This document shows positions 6,411 through 13,736 of a DNA stretch of 13,736 nucleotides, piece by piece. The first letter of the stretch is position 1; every line of letters starts with the position of its first letter. A program made the position numbers and the translations under genes. The DNA comes from CBHWET01 sp966112985 (GTDB lineage: Bacteria > Verrucomicrobiota > Verrucomicrobiia > Limisphaerales > JACDHS01). The notes under the pieces are model-generated. The model was given only the letters and a program-made list of their open reading frames with translations, was not told the DNA's origin and did not search any database. The stretch is taken from assembly GCA_966112985.1 (NCBI GenBank), contig CBHWET010000106.1, forward strand, positions 1-13,736, in the 5' to 3' direction.

Positions 6411-6893
6411 TTACTTTCCAGAATTCGTACCGGTTGCAGGTGCGGCCAGAGGTGAAGAAATTGTATTCGTACTGATTGGAGCGTCGGCAGTCGAAACCGT
6501 GTTGGTGTCAGACTGAGAACTTGGTTTCGGGGAACTATGTGGTTGTGCATGGCTCCCGGAACTGTGACTCGATTGGGTGTGGCTGCCCTGGCTCGATTGA
6601 GTGTGACTTCCGGAGCTTGATTTCGTATGGCTCCCCTGTGAGTGACTTCCTTGCGAATGACTCCCAACCGAGTGACTGCCCGAACTCGACTTGGACCGGC
6701 TTCCCTGGGATTGACTCGACTTAGTGCGACTCCCGGATGAGTGGCTCGACTTTGTCCTGCTTCCGGATGAGTGGCTCGATTGCGTATGACTTCCTTGATT
6801 GCCCTTTGCGAATAAAACCTCAGTGGTCGAAGAAATCATCACTAGAGCGATAATAAAAACTGAAGTGCGAAGGATTCGACGTTTGGGCTTCAT
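6411..6893 (-). CDS. Exported Ser/His/Gly-rich repeat protein
   Basis: This 160-residue protein has a basic start (MKPKRRILR), a hydrophobic signal segment (residues 10-29) and probable cleavage after LFA. Residues 34-119 are low-complexity repeats built from units such as GSHTQSS and SHSSGSRTKSS. The ten-residue unit HSSGSRTKSS occurs twice in tandem (41-60), and GSHSQGSHSQGSHT follows at 77-90. The region holds 12 histidines, often five residues apart, and almost no acidic or hydrophobic residues. The tail (120-160) is rich in Ser, Thr, Pro and Ala. No enzymatic motif is present. The composition suggests an extended, disordered, cationic surface or periplasmic protein; His spacing would allow metal binding, and many Ser/Thr could be glycosylated, but both are guesses. 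It lies just downstream of the histidine kinase on the same strand, with a 67-base gap. Confidence 0.6.
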   Translation of the reverse strand: MKPKRRILRTSVFIIALVMISSTTEVLFAKGNQGSHTQSSHSSGSRTKSSHSSGSRTKSSQSQGSRSKSSSGSHSVGSHSQGSHSQGSHTKSSSGSHTQSSQGSHTQSSHSSGSHAQPHSSPKPSSQSDTNTVSTADAPISTNTISSPLAAPATGTNSGK

Positions 6894-6960
6894 ACAGTTC
6901 GGTATATTCCAGATTTACTGCTGATTTCGTGGGTAAGCAATGACAAACACCGCTGGTCGA

Positions 6961-8748
6961 CTATCCCTTGGAATACGTCTCCGATACTTTCGGCAATTCA
7001 ATCCAGAAACAGCTTCCCTTGCCGGGCTCGGATTCGAGGCCAACTGATCCACCCATTTTATGGACGGCGCGTTTTACAATTGCGAGGCCGATGCCAGTAC
7101 CTCCGTACTCACTTTCAGCATAACCCCGTTCGAACATGTTGAAGATCTTTTCGCGCTGATCCGGCAAGACGCCCATGCCGTTATCCTCCACACAGAAACG
7201 CACTTTATCTCCAACAGCTCTAGTAAACAGACGGATCATCGGCCTCCTGTCCTTGGGCACGAACTTGATCGCGTTGTCCAGAAGGTTGGAAATGCACTGG
7301 GTCATCAGAGCTCCATTCGCGATAACCTTCTGCAAAGGATGCTCAACGCGGATATTCGCGTCACGTCGGTTCAGGTCTGAAGAATCCTGCAGGATTGCTG
7401 GAATCATCTTATCCAGATCCACGACTTCCATCTTCAACTCCGAACGCGCAACACGACTGTAGGTCAAAACATCCTGGATGAGATTATCGAGGCGTGCGCC
7501 CGCTGAAATGATTCGTCTGACATATTCCCGCCCGACATCATCAAGTCTGTGACCGAAGTCTTCCTGCAACAATTGCCCAAAGCCCTGCATGGAGCGCAAT
7601 GGAGCACGAAGATCATGTGAGATGCTGTAAGAGAATGATTCCAGATCCGTAATGATTTCCTGAAGCTTCGCGGTACGTTCGGCCACTTTTCCCTCGAGAT
7701 CACGATTGGCCTCCGCCAATGCGTCTTTCGCTTTTGTCAACGCGGCAGTGACATAAAAAATTAGAAAGCTCAAAACCACGCCAGTAACGAGAACCAGATT
7801 TATCCAATGGGCATTTGAAGCGGCGTTAAACCTGTCGGTGGTTGCAAATACCAGCAGCCACTCACGTCCCGAGACTGACACACGAAGCGATTCAGAAAAC
7901 ATAGGAGAAACGGACGGACGATACGGAGACCGATAAATCAGGTCTTCAGGGGCCGCATTCAGTCCATTGTAAACCTCAAAATGAATTTGAGGTTCACTTC
8001 GAGAATTGAAGATTCCAACGAATAAATCATCTCCTCGAAACGGGCTGTAAACGAAACCAATCAGTTTTTTTCGCCTCTCCTCGAAGGAGCGAGGGGTCTC
8101 GCCTCCTTCGTAGACAGGCATGTAACGCAAAAAACCGGCCTGTTTAATATCAAAGATTTCCTGGACGAGAGTGACCTTGCCGGAAATCGCGTCAGTAGCC
8201 TCGTCGCGCGCCCGGACCATACTGTTGCTGCGAACAGGTTCGCTAAACATGTCAAAACCAATTGCCGCGGCATTGCGAACATCGAGCGGTTCGAGGTAAA
8301 GAATCGGAAAATACTCGGCGCGATCTCCAGCAGGCCGGATCGTGACATCGCGTCCTAATTCGGCGCTGGCCACGGCGGCAAAATCGGCCTCCTTTCCCGA
8401 TAAAACACGTTTGGCAAAACCGATGCCCTGGATGCCAGGATAGTTCTCCGGAAGTTTCAGCTGGGTCGTGTAATTATGAAAATCCGATGCGCTCACGTAA
8501 TCGCTGGATGAGAACAGCCCGGCAGTTCCCCGCAAAAGACCAAGATAAACGTCAAACCGCGTGTTGACCGCGTCGGTTATTTCCTCAACCAGTGCGTCAA
8601 ACCGTACTTGGTCCGAGGAATGGGTCGTAGTGGCGACGTAACGATAGACGAAAAAGGTGGTCACCAAACACACAATGAGTACTGCCAACGGAGCCAGCCT
8701 GGAAGTCATCCAATTTCGTTTTGTAAATTTGCGCAGGTCGAAAGCCAC
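6961..8748 (-). CDS. CHASE-domain membrane sensor histidine kinase
   Basis: This 595-residue hybrid-free sensor kinase has a first membrane segment at about residues 18-37 and an extracytoplasmic CHASE domain at about 75-300 (with YPGIQGIGFAKRV at 103-115). A second membrane segment at 316-336 is followed by a coiled coil (337-370) and a HisKA domain with SYSISHDLRAPLR (phospho-acceptor His378). The HATPase domain has the N box SNLLDNAIKF (487-496), G1 EDNGMGV (521-527) and G2 GGTGIGLAI (549-557). It would autophosphorylate on binding a small extracellular ligand and pass phosphate to a response regulator, none of which is encoded nearby. The HisKA type resembles bacteriophytochrome-like kinases. 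The start is GTG, with a GGAGG four bases upstream; a Met at codon 14 is a less likely alternative. It is transcribed divergently from chrA. Confidence 0.9.
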   Translation of the reverse strand: MAFDLRKFTKRNWMTSRLAPLAVLIVCLVTTFFVYRYVATTTHSSDQVRFDALVEEITDAVNTRFDVYLGLLRGTAGLFSSSDYVSASDFHNYTTQLKLPENYPGIQGIGFAKRVLSGKEADFAAVASAELGRDVTIRPAGDRAEYFPILYLEPLDVRNAAAIGFDMFSEPVRSNSMVRARDEATDAISGKVTLVQEIFDIKQAGFLRYMPVYEGGETPRSFEERRKKLIGFVYSPFRGDDLFVGIFNSRSEPQIHFEVYNGLNAAPEDLIYRSPYRPSVSPMFSESLRVSVSGREWLLVFATTDRFNAASNAHWINLVLVTGVVLSFLIFYVTAALTKAKDALAEANRDLEGKVAERTAKLQEIITDLESFSYSISHDLRAPLRSMQGFGQLLQEDFGHRLDDVGREYVRRIISAGARLDNLIQDVLTYSRVARSELKMEVVDLDKMIPAILQDSSDLNRRDANIRVEHPLQKVIANGALMTQCISNLLDNAIKFVPKDRRPMIRLFTRAVGDKVRFCVEDNGMGVLPDQREKIFNMFERGYAESEYGGTGIGLAIVKRAVHKMGGSVGLESEPGKGSCFWIELPKVSETYSKG

Positions 8749-8997
8749 GAATCCTCCGTTGAACCTGATGCCTGACCGATACCAGCATGGTTAGATAAAG
8801 TGGGATCGTTGCAGATTCAATCGGGCAATCGCTGATTGGTCCACGCCGTGCCTGACAAATTGAAGAAGGAAAGTTCTGAGGCCGCAACCCAGGCATTCGC
8901 GTCGAAACGTTTTCCCGTTGGCAAAGCTCGGGCATTTCGTAACAGTCCCTTCGGGACCAGATATGGCACCGCTGTCGAACCCTCACGTGAGTCTACA
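8749..8997. other. Divergent intergenic region between the sensor kinase and chrA
   Basis: These ~250 bases separate two divergent genes and must hold both promoters unless chrA starts further upstream. I see no clear -35/-10 pair or operator palindrome. The chrA frame stays open leftwards to a TTG at 8836, but that extension has no family character. Confidence 0.35.
8753..8757 (-). promoter_or_regulatory. Ribosome binding site of the histidine kinase
   Basis: GGAGG on the minus strand lies 4 bases before the GTG at 8748. It supports the GTG start over the internal ATG at codon 14. Confidence 0.6.
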
Positions 8998-10341
8998 ATG
9001 AATCCAGCAGAGTCATCGCAAAACGAATGCCCAACGCAGAATCATCCCAGTTTTTCCGAGGCCTTTCGCTTTTGGGTAAAGCTCGGTTTCATCAGCTTCG
9101 GCGGGCCGACGGGACAAATCGCCATCATGCATGCGGAATTGGTCGAGAAGAAGAAATGGATCAGCGACTCCAGGTTTTTGCACGCGCTTAACTATTGCAT
9201 GCTGCTGCCGGGCCCCGAAGCGACGCAACTGGCGATCTATATAGGCTGGCTATTGCACCGGACGTGGGGAGGCATTGTCGCTGGAGCGTTTTTCATTATC
9301 CCTTCGATATTTATCCTCTGGGCACTCTCTTTTATCTACGTCACGTACGGCAATGTGCTGGCAGTGGCGGCTATTTTCTATGGATTAAAACCCGCGGTTC
9401 TGGCGATTGTCGCATCAGCCGTGCTGCGCATCGGAAAAAAAGCGCTGAAGAACGAGGTCATGTGGATGATTTCAGGCGCCGCATTCGTTGCCATCTTCTT
9501 TTTTCACGTCTCGTTCGCGAAGATTATTGTTGCCGCCGGGCTGTTTGGACTCGTAGGCGGTAGATTTTGGAAACACAAATTCATCATCGAGACCGGACAC
9601 GGCACCGGGACAAAAACAACGGTCGCCTTGATCGATGATCGAACAGTGGCTCCCGCACATGCGCGCCCCTCGGTCCTGCGTGCGCTAAAAGTATGTTTCG
9701 TTTGCCTCGGGCTGTGGTGGATCCCCGTTGCACTGCTCTCTGCATGGCTGAGTCCGAGTCATTCTGTGGTTCGCGAAGGAATGTTTTTCAGCAAAGCATC
9801 GATGATTACATTCGGAGGCGCCTATGCTGTGCTGCCGTATGTTCGACAACAAGCCGTTGAGCAATATCATTGGCTGAATCTCGGCCAGATGTTGGATGGA
9901 CTCGGTCTCGCCGAAACGACTCCGGGACCATTGATCATGGTGTTACAATTCGTCGGCTTCCTGGGCGGATGGAATCAGCCCGGTCGCCTTTCACCGTTGG
10001 TCGGAGCAACATTGGGCGCATTCATTACCACATGGACAACTTTCGTCCCATGCTTCCTCTGGATTTTCCTGGGAGCGCCACACATCGAACAGTTGCGAGG
10101 AAATGTGAAGCTAACGGCGGCATTATCAAGTGTCACTGCCGCCGTCGTCGGCGTCATTCTTAACCTCGCTGTCTGGTTCGGCATCCACGTCCTGGTTCCC
10201 ACGAACTCGCGGACAATCGACTGGTTCGCGCTGACCGTCATGAGCGTGGCATTTCTCGGAATGACAAAATGGAAATGGAATATCATTCCCATCATCGTCA
10301 GCGCAGGAACCGCCGGTTTGATCTACAAACTTGTTCTCTGA
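8998..10341 (+). CDS. chrA: Chromate transporter, two-domain ChrA type
   Basis: This 447-residue inner-membrane protein is built of two homologous halves. The first half carries GFISFGGPTGQIA (30-42) and CMLLPGPEATQ (67-77); the second carries MITFGGAYAVLPY (269-281) and ETTPGPLIMV (306-315). These are the paired signature motifs of the CHR family of anion transporters, and the length fits the long two-domain class. Multiple hydrophobic helices fill the remainder, with a hydrophilic linker around 197-226. Known members extrude chromate driven by the proton gradient; related proteins may move other oxyanions such as sulfate, so resistance is not proven. I chose ATG 8998 because the family similarity begins just after it (SFSEAFRFW); a 54-residue TTG extension is poorly supported. 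No chrB or chrC regulator is adjacent. It converges on the serine protease gene, 25 bases away. Confidence 0.88.
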   Translation: MNPAESSQNECPTQNHPSFSEAFRFWVKLGFISFGGPTGQIAIMHAELVEKKKWISDSRFLHALNYCMLLPGPEATQLAIYIGWLLHRTWGGIVAGAFFIIPSIFILWALSFIYVTYGNVLAVAAIFYGLKPAVLAIVASAVLRIGKKALKNEVMWMISGAAFVAIFFFHVSFAKIIVAAGLFGLVGGRFWKHKFIIETGHGTGTKTTVALIDDRTVAPAHARPSVLRALKVCFVCLGLWWIPVALLSAWLSPSHSVVREGMFFSKASMITFGGAYAVLPYVRQQAVEQYHWLNLGQMLDGLGLAETTPGPLIMVLQFVGFLGGWNQPGRLSPLVGATLGAFITTWTTFVPCFLWIFLGAPHIEQLRGNVKLTAALSSVTAAVVGVILNLAVWFGIHVLVPTNSRTIDWFALTVMSVAFLGMTKWKWNIIPIIVSAGTAGLIYKLVL

Positions 10342-10366
10342 TGCGTGGCTTTGTTGTTCTCCCCAC

Positions 10367-11431
10367 TCAGCGAATCAGCTCCTGTGGTGTCACATAGACT
10401 TCGAATTTCTCCGTCTGCCTTAATACTGTAAATTGCGTAACAACGCCGATTTCGGCAGCAACGAGTTTGCGCAATAAGTCGTCGGAACCACTGATTGGTT
10501 CGCCTTTGAAGGCAATGATGATGTCACCTTCTCGTAATCCCGCGAGACGCGCCGGGCTGCCGGGTTCCACCCCAACGATCAATACGCCACGATCCTGATT
10601 CAACCGGTAATGACGCCGAACACGCGCGTGAATCGGTGTCGTTTGTCCAGCGATGCCGACATAACTACGGCGCACGCGACCCTCCTTCACCAGCCATCCG
10701 GTGATGAGTTGCGCGGTATTGCTCCCGATTGCAAAGCAGATGCCTTGCTCTGACGCAATGATCGCCGTGTTCACTCCGATCACTTCGCCTTTTGAGTTGA
10801 CCAATGGTCCTCCGGAATTGCCCGGATTAAGCGACGCATCCGTTTGAACGATGTCATCCATTAACCGCCCCGTTTGGGAACGTAAGGAACGGCCGAGAGC
10901 ACTCACGACACCGGCCGTCACGGTCGCCTCGAAACCATAGGGACTGCCGATAGCGATGGCCAGCTGACCGACTTTCAGTCGAGATGAATCGCCGAACTTT
11001 GCCGCAGCAAGATTTGGCGCATAGACGCGAAGCACAGCGAGATCCGAATCTCGATCTTCACCGACCAGCATAACGTCTGGCCTGCGGCCGTCGGAAAGAA
11101 CAACCTCAATCGTCTCCGCGCCACTAACGACATGGCTATTGGTCAGGACAAGCCCATCCGGGCTGATAATGAAGCCTGAGCCGCCGCCCATCGCCTGTCG
11201 TGGACCGGTGCGTGTTTTTTGCGTCTTAAATACTTCGATACGGACGACGGAAGGGGCGATCAGGTCCACCGCGCGTGTTACCGCATTAGAATAGGCGTCG
11301 AGTAAAGCCCCATCGTTTGGCGTATCCTGACGGCTCTGTCCGTCACGAGAATCGAATCCGGCCTCTCCCTGCTCCGCCGCTATGTTGGTTGGCGTTACGC
11401 TGAACTTCATAATGAATCCAACATGAAACAT
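10367..11431 (-). CDS. HtrA-like trypsin-family serine protease with one PDZ domain
   Basis: This 354-residue S1C protease has the catalytic triad His100 (LTNSHVV), Asp130 (DSDLAVL) and Ser206 (NPGNSGGPL). A protease domain at about 80-250 is followed by a single PDZ domain at about 257-348 (GVLIVGVEPGSPARLAGLREGD). This is the DegS/HtrA layout, and such proteases degrade or signal misfolded envelope proteins. Unusually, the N-terminus (to residue 45) shows no signal peptide or membrane anchor but is hydrophilic and Gln/Asp-rich, so either the protein is cytoplasmic or the start is upstream or misread. A second ATG at 11410 (MKFSVTP) is an equally possible start. It lies 82 bases downstream of the PagL-like gene on the same strand, so an envelope-related operon is possible. 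Confidence 0.87.
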   Translation of the reverse strand: MFHVGFIMKFSVTPTNIAAEQGEAGFDSRDGQSRQDTPNDGALLDAYSNAVTRAVDLIAPSVVRIEVFKTQKTRTGPRQAMGGGSGFIISPDGLVLTNSHVVSGAETIEVVLSDGRRPDVMLVGEDRDSDLAVLRVYAPNLAAAKFGDSSRLKVGQLAIAIGSPYGFEATVTAGVVSALGRSLRSQTGRLMDDIVQTDASLNPGNSGGPLVNSKGEVIGVNTAIIASEQGICFAIGSNTAQLITGWLVKEGRVRRSYVGIAGQTTPIHARVRRHYRLNQDRGVLIVGVEPGSPARLAGLREGDIIIAFKGEPISGSDDLLRKLVAAEIGVVTQFTVLRQTEKFEVYVTPQELIR

Positions 11432-11513
11432 TTCTCGTTTACGTCAAATTCGGCCAATAAGGAGAAGAAAATCGGCGGACTTCGGAAAAGCTTTGACCGT
11501 TGCTTAAGCCCTC

Positions 11514-12173
11514 TTACTTCGGCCAACGAAACGAGACGCCTACCATGATGCCCAGTGCATTCACGCCCACATTCCGACGGTAGGTGTTGCCGTTTGAAAT
11601 GTGGTGATAGTCAAGCTCCACCGTTATTGAAACGTCTTTCTTCACAAAGCATCGAAGCCCAGCCCCAGCTTGTGAATCAAATTCGAGCGGCCCGCCCAAC
11701 AGATTCTGAGTCGAGTCGTGATAGGCATCGGAGTATTGAATGCCGAAACCGACCTGTAGATACGGCTCGCATCGCCGCTCAGGCCGTAGAATGTTGTATC
11801 GAACCAAACCTCCGCCTCCTCCAAAACCGTGCCCCGGGCCTTCGAACACGCCTGCGCCGAACACTTCTCCCAGAATCTCAAAATGATTCCCAAAACCATC
11901 TTTGCGTGGTGAAAAGAAATGGCCGAATCGCACGGTAGTTAGTTCATAATTGTATGCCCTCCTTGGCCCTATGACGGGCGACACAAAAACGCCGGCAAGT
12001 ATTTGCACTTCATTCGCACCAGACTCGATGAAGCGATCACTTTCCAGCGGCGTCGCACTACCTGTTGTAATGAAAAGAAAAACCACTGCGAAAGTCGCTG
12101 TGACCAAAATTCTTTGCTGAGTCGTAGCGCGCCGTAACGGAAACCGTTCGATGGCGCATTTTCCCTGCCGCAC
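11514..12173 (-). CDS. PagL-like lipid A 3-O-deacylase / acyloxyacyl hydrolase family
   Basis: This 219-residue protein has a long basic N-region and then a hydrophobic export segment (about 22-39), followed by a beta-strand-rich body and a C-terminus ending in alternating aromatic residues (GVSFRWPK). This fits a small outer-membrane beta barrel. The PagL active-site motif is present as DYHHISNGN, with His191 and Ser193 two apart. In PagL a third residue, Glu, lies 12 residues after the Ser, but here that position is Asn205 (RNVGVN). PagL removes the 3-O acyl chain of lipid A in the outer membrane, altering LPS and its detection by hosts. The Glu replacement means activity or substrate may differ. 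It is followed 82 bases later by the HtrA-like protease on the same strand. Confidence 0.78.
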   Translation of the reverse strand: MRQGKCAIERFPLRRATTQQRILVTATFAVVFLFITTGSATPLESDRFIESGANEVQILAGVFVSPVIGPRRAYNYELTTVRFGHFFSPRKDGFGNHFEILGEVFGAGVFEGPGHGFGGGGGLVRYNILRPERRCEPYLQVGFGIQYSDAYHDSTQNLLGGPLEFDSQAGAGLRCFVKKDVSITVELDYHHISNGNTYRRNVGVNALGIMVGVSFRWPK

Positions 12174-12346
12174 GTCAGAACGCTACGTTTGGCAGTCGTT
12201 TTCAACAATGAGGCGAACAACGTTCACCGCCTGCAGCACGATCAGTCCCGATGCAATGCGTTTCCATGTTTCACATTGGCAGTGAATCCACCTTCGATTG
12301 ATCGGAGTAAAGAATAGATGATGTGTGAGCGTTTTACGTCGGCAGC

Positions 12347-13408
12347 TTACCATGCAAGTGATCCGCCCGTTTGATATTCCGTGACACGGGTTTCAAAAAA
12401 ATTCTTCTCCTTTCCGAGGTCAATTGTCTCGCTCATCCATGGGAATGGATTCTTCGATCCATATTTCGACTTGATCCCGATTCGCTCCAGTCTGCGATCC
12501 GCGATGTGCTGAACATAGTCGCGAAATAAACTGGCGTTGAGCCCGAGGATGCCTCGCGGCAGACAGTCTTCAGCATAGGCAATTTCAAGTTCAACCGCCT
12601 GCTCGATCAGCTCCTGTAGCTGCTGCTGAAAGCCGTCGGTCCAAAGCTCCGGATTCTCAGCTTTGATCCCATTGATCAGGTCGATGCCGAAATTCAGGTG
12701 AATTGTTTCGTCCCGAAGGATGTATTGAAATTGTTCTCCGATACCCGTCATCCGATTCTGACGGTGAAAGGAAAGCATCATCACGAAACCACTATAAAAG
12801 AAAATCCCTTCCATGATGACGTAGAAGCCAACGAGGTTTTTAACGAAACGCTGCATCCCTTCAATCGTGTTCGTATTGAAATCACCTTGAAGAATATCCT
12901 CCGTAAGTTTCATTTCGAACGCGTCCTTATCCCGGATTGAATTGACCTCGTGATACATGTTGAACACCTCGCGTTCATCCAATGCCAGAGATTCACAGAT
13001 GTAATGAAAGGTATGCGTATGAATCGCCTCTTCGAAAGCCTGGCGCAAAAGATACTGCCGCGCTTCGGGATTCGTAATGTGCTTGAAGATGGCGAGCACG
13101 ATATTGTTTCCAACAAGGCTTTCAGCCGTGCTGAAAAAACCGAGATTTCGCATGATGACTTGTCGTTCATCAGCGGTGAGCTTATTCGACTTCCACAGCT
13201 CAATGTCTTTTTGCATTGGCACTTCGGTCGGCATCCAATGATTCGCGCAGCCATTTAAATAATGCTCCCATGCCCATTTATATTTGAGCGGCATGAGTTG
13301 ATTCACATCAACCGCGCGACAATTTAGAAGCCGTTTATCATCGGCATTGATTCGTTTGGCGAGATCACGGCTTTGCGGCCGTACATCACTAAAATTGCAA
13401 CAGGACAT
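12347..13408 (-). CDS. nrdB: Ribonucleoside-diphosphate reductase beta subunit, class Ic (Mn/Fe type)
   Basis: This 353-residue R2 subunit pairs with NrdA to make deoxyribonucleotides in the cytoplasm. Six metal ligands align: Glu96, Glu127, His130, Glu200, Glu234 and His237. The radical tyrosine position, four residues after His130 (EAIHTHTF), is Phe134, and the first ligand is Glu instead of Asp. Both are hallmarks of class Ic enzymes such as that of Chlamydia trachomatis, which use a Mn(IV)/Fe(III) cofactor instead of a tyrosyl radical. Numbering is offset by seven from the chlamydial protein as I remember it, and long stretches (for example GIGEQ at 222-226 and RDETIHLNFGIDLING at 232-247) look near-identical. 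The C-terminus ENFFETRVTEYQTGGS-like tail carries the subunit-interaction tyrosine. The start has no clear ribosome binding site. nrdA lies upstream on the same strand, 116 bases away, so co-transcription is likely. Confidence 0.93.
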   Translation of the reverse strand: MSCCNFSDVRPQSRDLAKRINADDKRLLNCRAVDVNQLMPLKYKWAWEHYLNGCANHWMPTEVPMQKDIELWKSNKLTADERQVIMRNLGFFSTAESLVGNNIVLAIFKHITNPEARQYLLRQAFEEAIHTHTFHYICESLALDEREVFNMYHEVNSIRDKDAFEMKLTEDILQGDFNTNTIEGMQRFVKNLVGFYVIMEGIFFYSGFVMMLSFHRQNRMTGIGEQFQYILRDETIHLNFGIDLINGIKAENPELWTDGFQQQLQELIEQAVELEIAYAEDCLPRGILGLNASLFRDYVQHIADRRLERIGIKSKYGSKNPFPWMSETIDLGKEKNFFETRVTEYQTGGSLAW

Positions 13409-13524
13409 AATTTTGTTTCGATAGACTGACGTTAATGATTTTTGTTCGGGATGAGGCCTTCGTTCCCGTTAAAAACTTTTGACGGCGGACATGGGCGTTC
13501 CCAGCGTCTGAAGCCGAAATCTTC

Positions 13525-13736
13525 TTATTGGCACGCCTCGCAGGTTGGATCGTTCAATAGACACGCTTTTGGAGGCGCAGTTTGAGTTTCGACGATGGTG
13601 GCGTCAGCTTCCCGTCGAACTTGAATGTCTCCTGACGCACTTTTATTTTTCATCCAGCGCGGCTGCAAACCTCGCCGGTTTACGTCGGTTGTCGATTTTT
13701 CAATCTGTGTGGCAGCGAGAGAACGAAGATAGTAGG
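13525..13736 (-). CDS. nrdA: Ribonucleoside-diphosphate reductase alpha subunit, C-terminal fragment
   Basis: The last 69 codons of an open frame enter from the right edge and end at TAA 13525-13527; the rest of the gene lies outside the window. The fragment starts YYLRSLAATQIEKST, which matches the final conserved segment of class I R1 subunits, followed by a variable linker. It ends CLLNDPTCEACQ, with the redox-active CxxC pair (CEAC) that reloads the active-site disulfide. The CEACQ ending is shared with chlamydial NrdA as I recall it. The gene precedes nrdB in the transcription direction. Confidence 0.88.
   Translation of the reverse strand, partial: YYLRSLAATQIEKSTTDVNRRGLQPRWMKNKSASGDIQVRREADATIVETQTAPPKACLLNDPTCEACQ

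Noticed and set aside
6540..6795. A CRISPR array or satellite
   Set aside because: The repetition follows codon units of one secreted protein, with irregular spacing and no unique spacers.
8836..8997. TTG-initiated N-terminal extension of ChrA
   Set aside because: The 54 extra residues are hydrophilic and unlike the family, which normally begins shortly before its first membrane motif.
12174..12346. Possible RNA gene or small ORF between the PagL-like gene and nrdB
   Set aside because: I see no stable fold, tRNA-like pattern or supported start codon in these 173 bases.

Overview
The window looks like a chromosomal stretch of a Gram-negative bacterium of moderate GC content, most plausibly from the PVC group (Verrucomicrobiota or relatives). 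The best clue is the ribonucleotide reductase at the right end. Its beta subunit has Phe in place of the radical Tyr and closely resembles the chlamydial class Ic protein as I remember it. A PagL-type outer-membrane lipid A deacylase implies an LPS-bearing outer membrane. The taxonomy is inference, since no rRNA or other marker is present.

Left region (1-5298, plus strand). The first ~50 bases carry two direct copies of a 17-mer spaced 25 bp apart, resembling the end of an insertion sequence that continues outside the window. After it comes a tightly packed, apparently co-transcribed cluster: a PAP2-type membrane lipid phosphatase/transferase (195-1091), a FabH/OleA-like ketoacyl synthase III (1158-2156), an extended SDR/3-beta-HSD-like NAD(P) oxidoreductase (2157-3170), an MBL-fold hydrolase (3157-3988) and a CapK/coenzyme F390 synthetase-like adenylate-forming enzyme (3985-5298). 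As read, the last two form one 713-residue ORF. One extra C in the CCC run at 3909-3911 explains this: removing it restores a full MBL C-terminus with its conserved His and a TGA that overlaps the ligase ATG (ATGA). The condensing enzyme + reductase + adenylating enzyme set resembles the olefin/beta-lactone (ole) pathway logic, with an MBL hydrolase and a PAP2 enzyme instead of OleB. Product unknown.

Middle region (5319-8748, mostly minus strand). It holds a 59-residue DUF1328 membrane protein converging on the biosynthetic operon, a doubtful 39-codon plus-strand ORF, an unrecognised exported protein, an exported Ser/His/Gly-repeat protein, and a CHASE-domain membrane sensor histidine kinase with no response regulator in view. 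The stretch 6163-6410 has no gene, only a 7-bp hairpin.

Right region. chrA (8998-10341, plus) diverges from the kinase across ~250 bases. It converges on a minus-strand series: an HtrA-like serine protease with one PDZ domain and no visible signal peptide, a PagL-like lipid A deacylase, class Ic nrdB, and the 3' end of nrdA running off the window. In transcription order the last two are nrdA then nrdB. 12174-12346 and 13409-13524 show nothing I can name.
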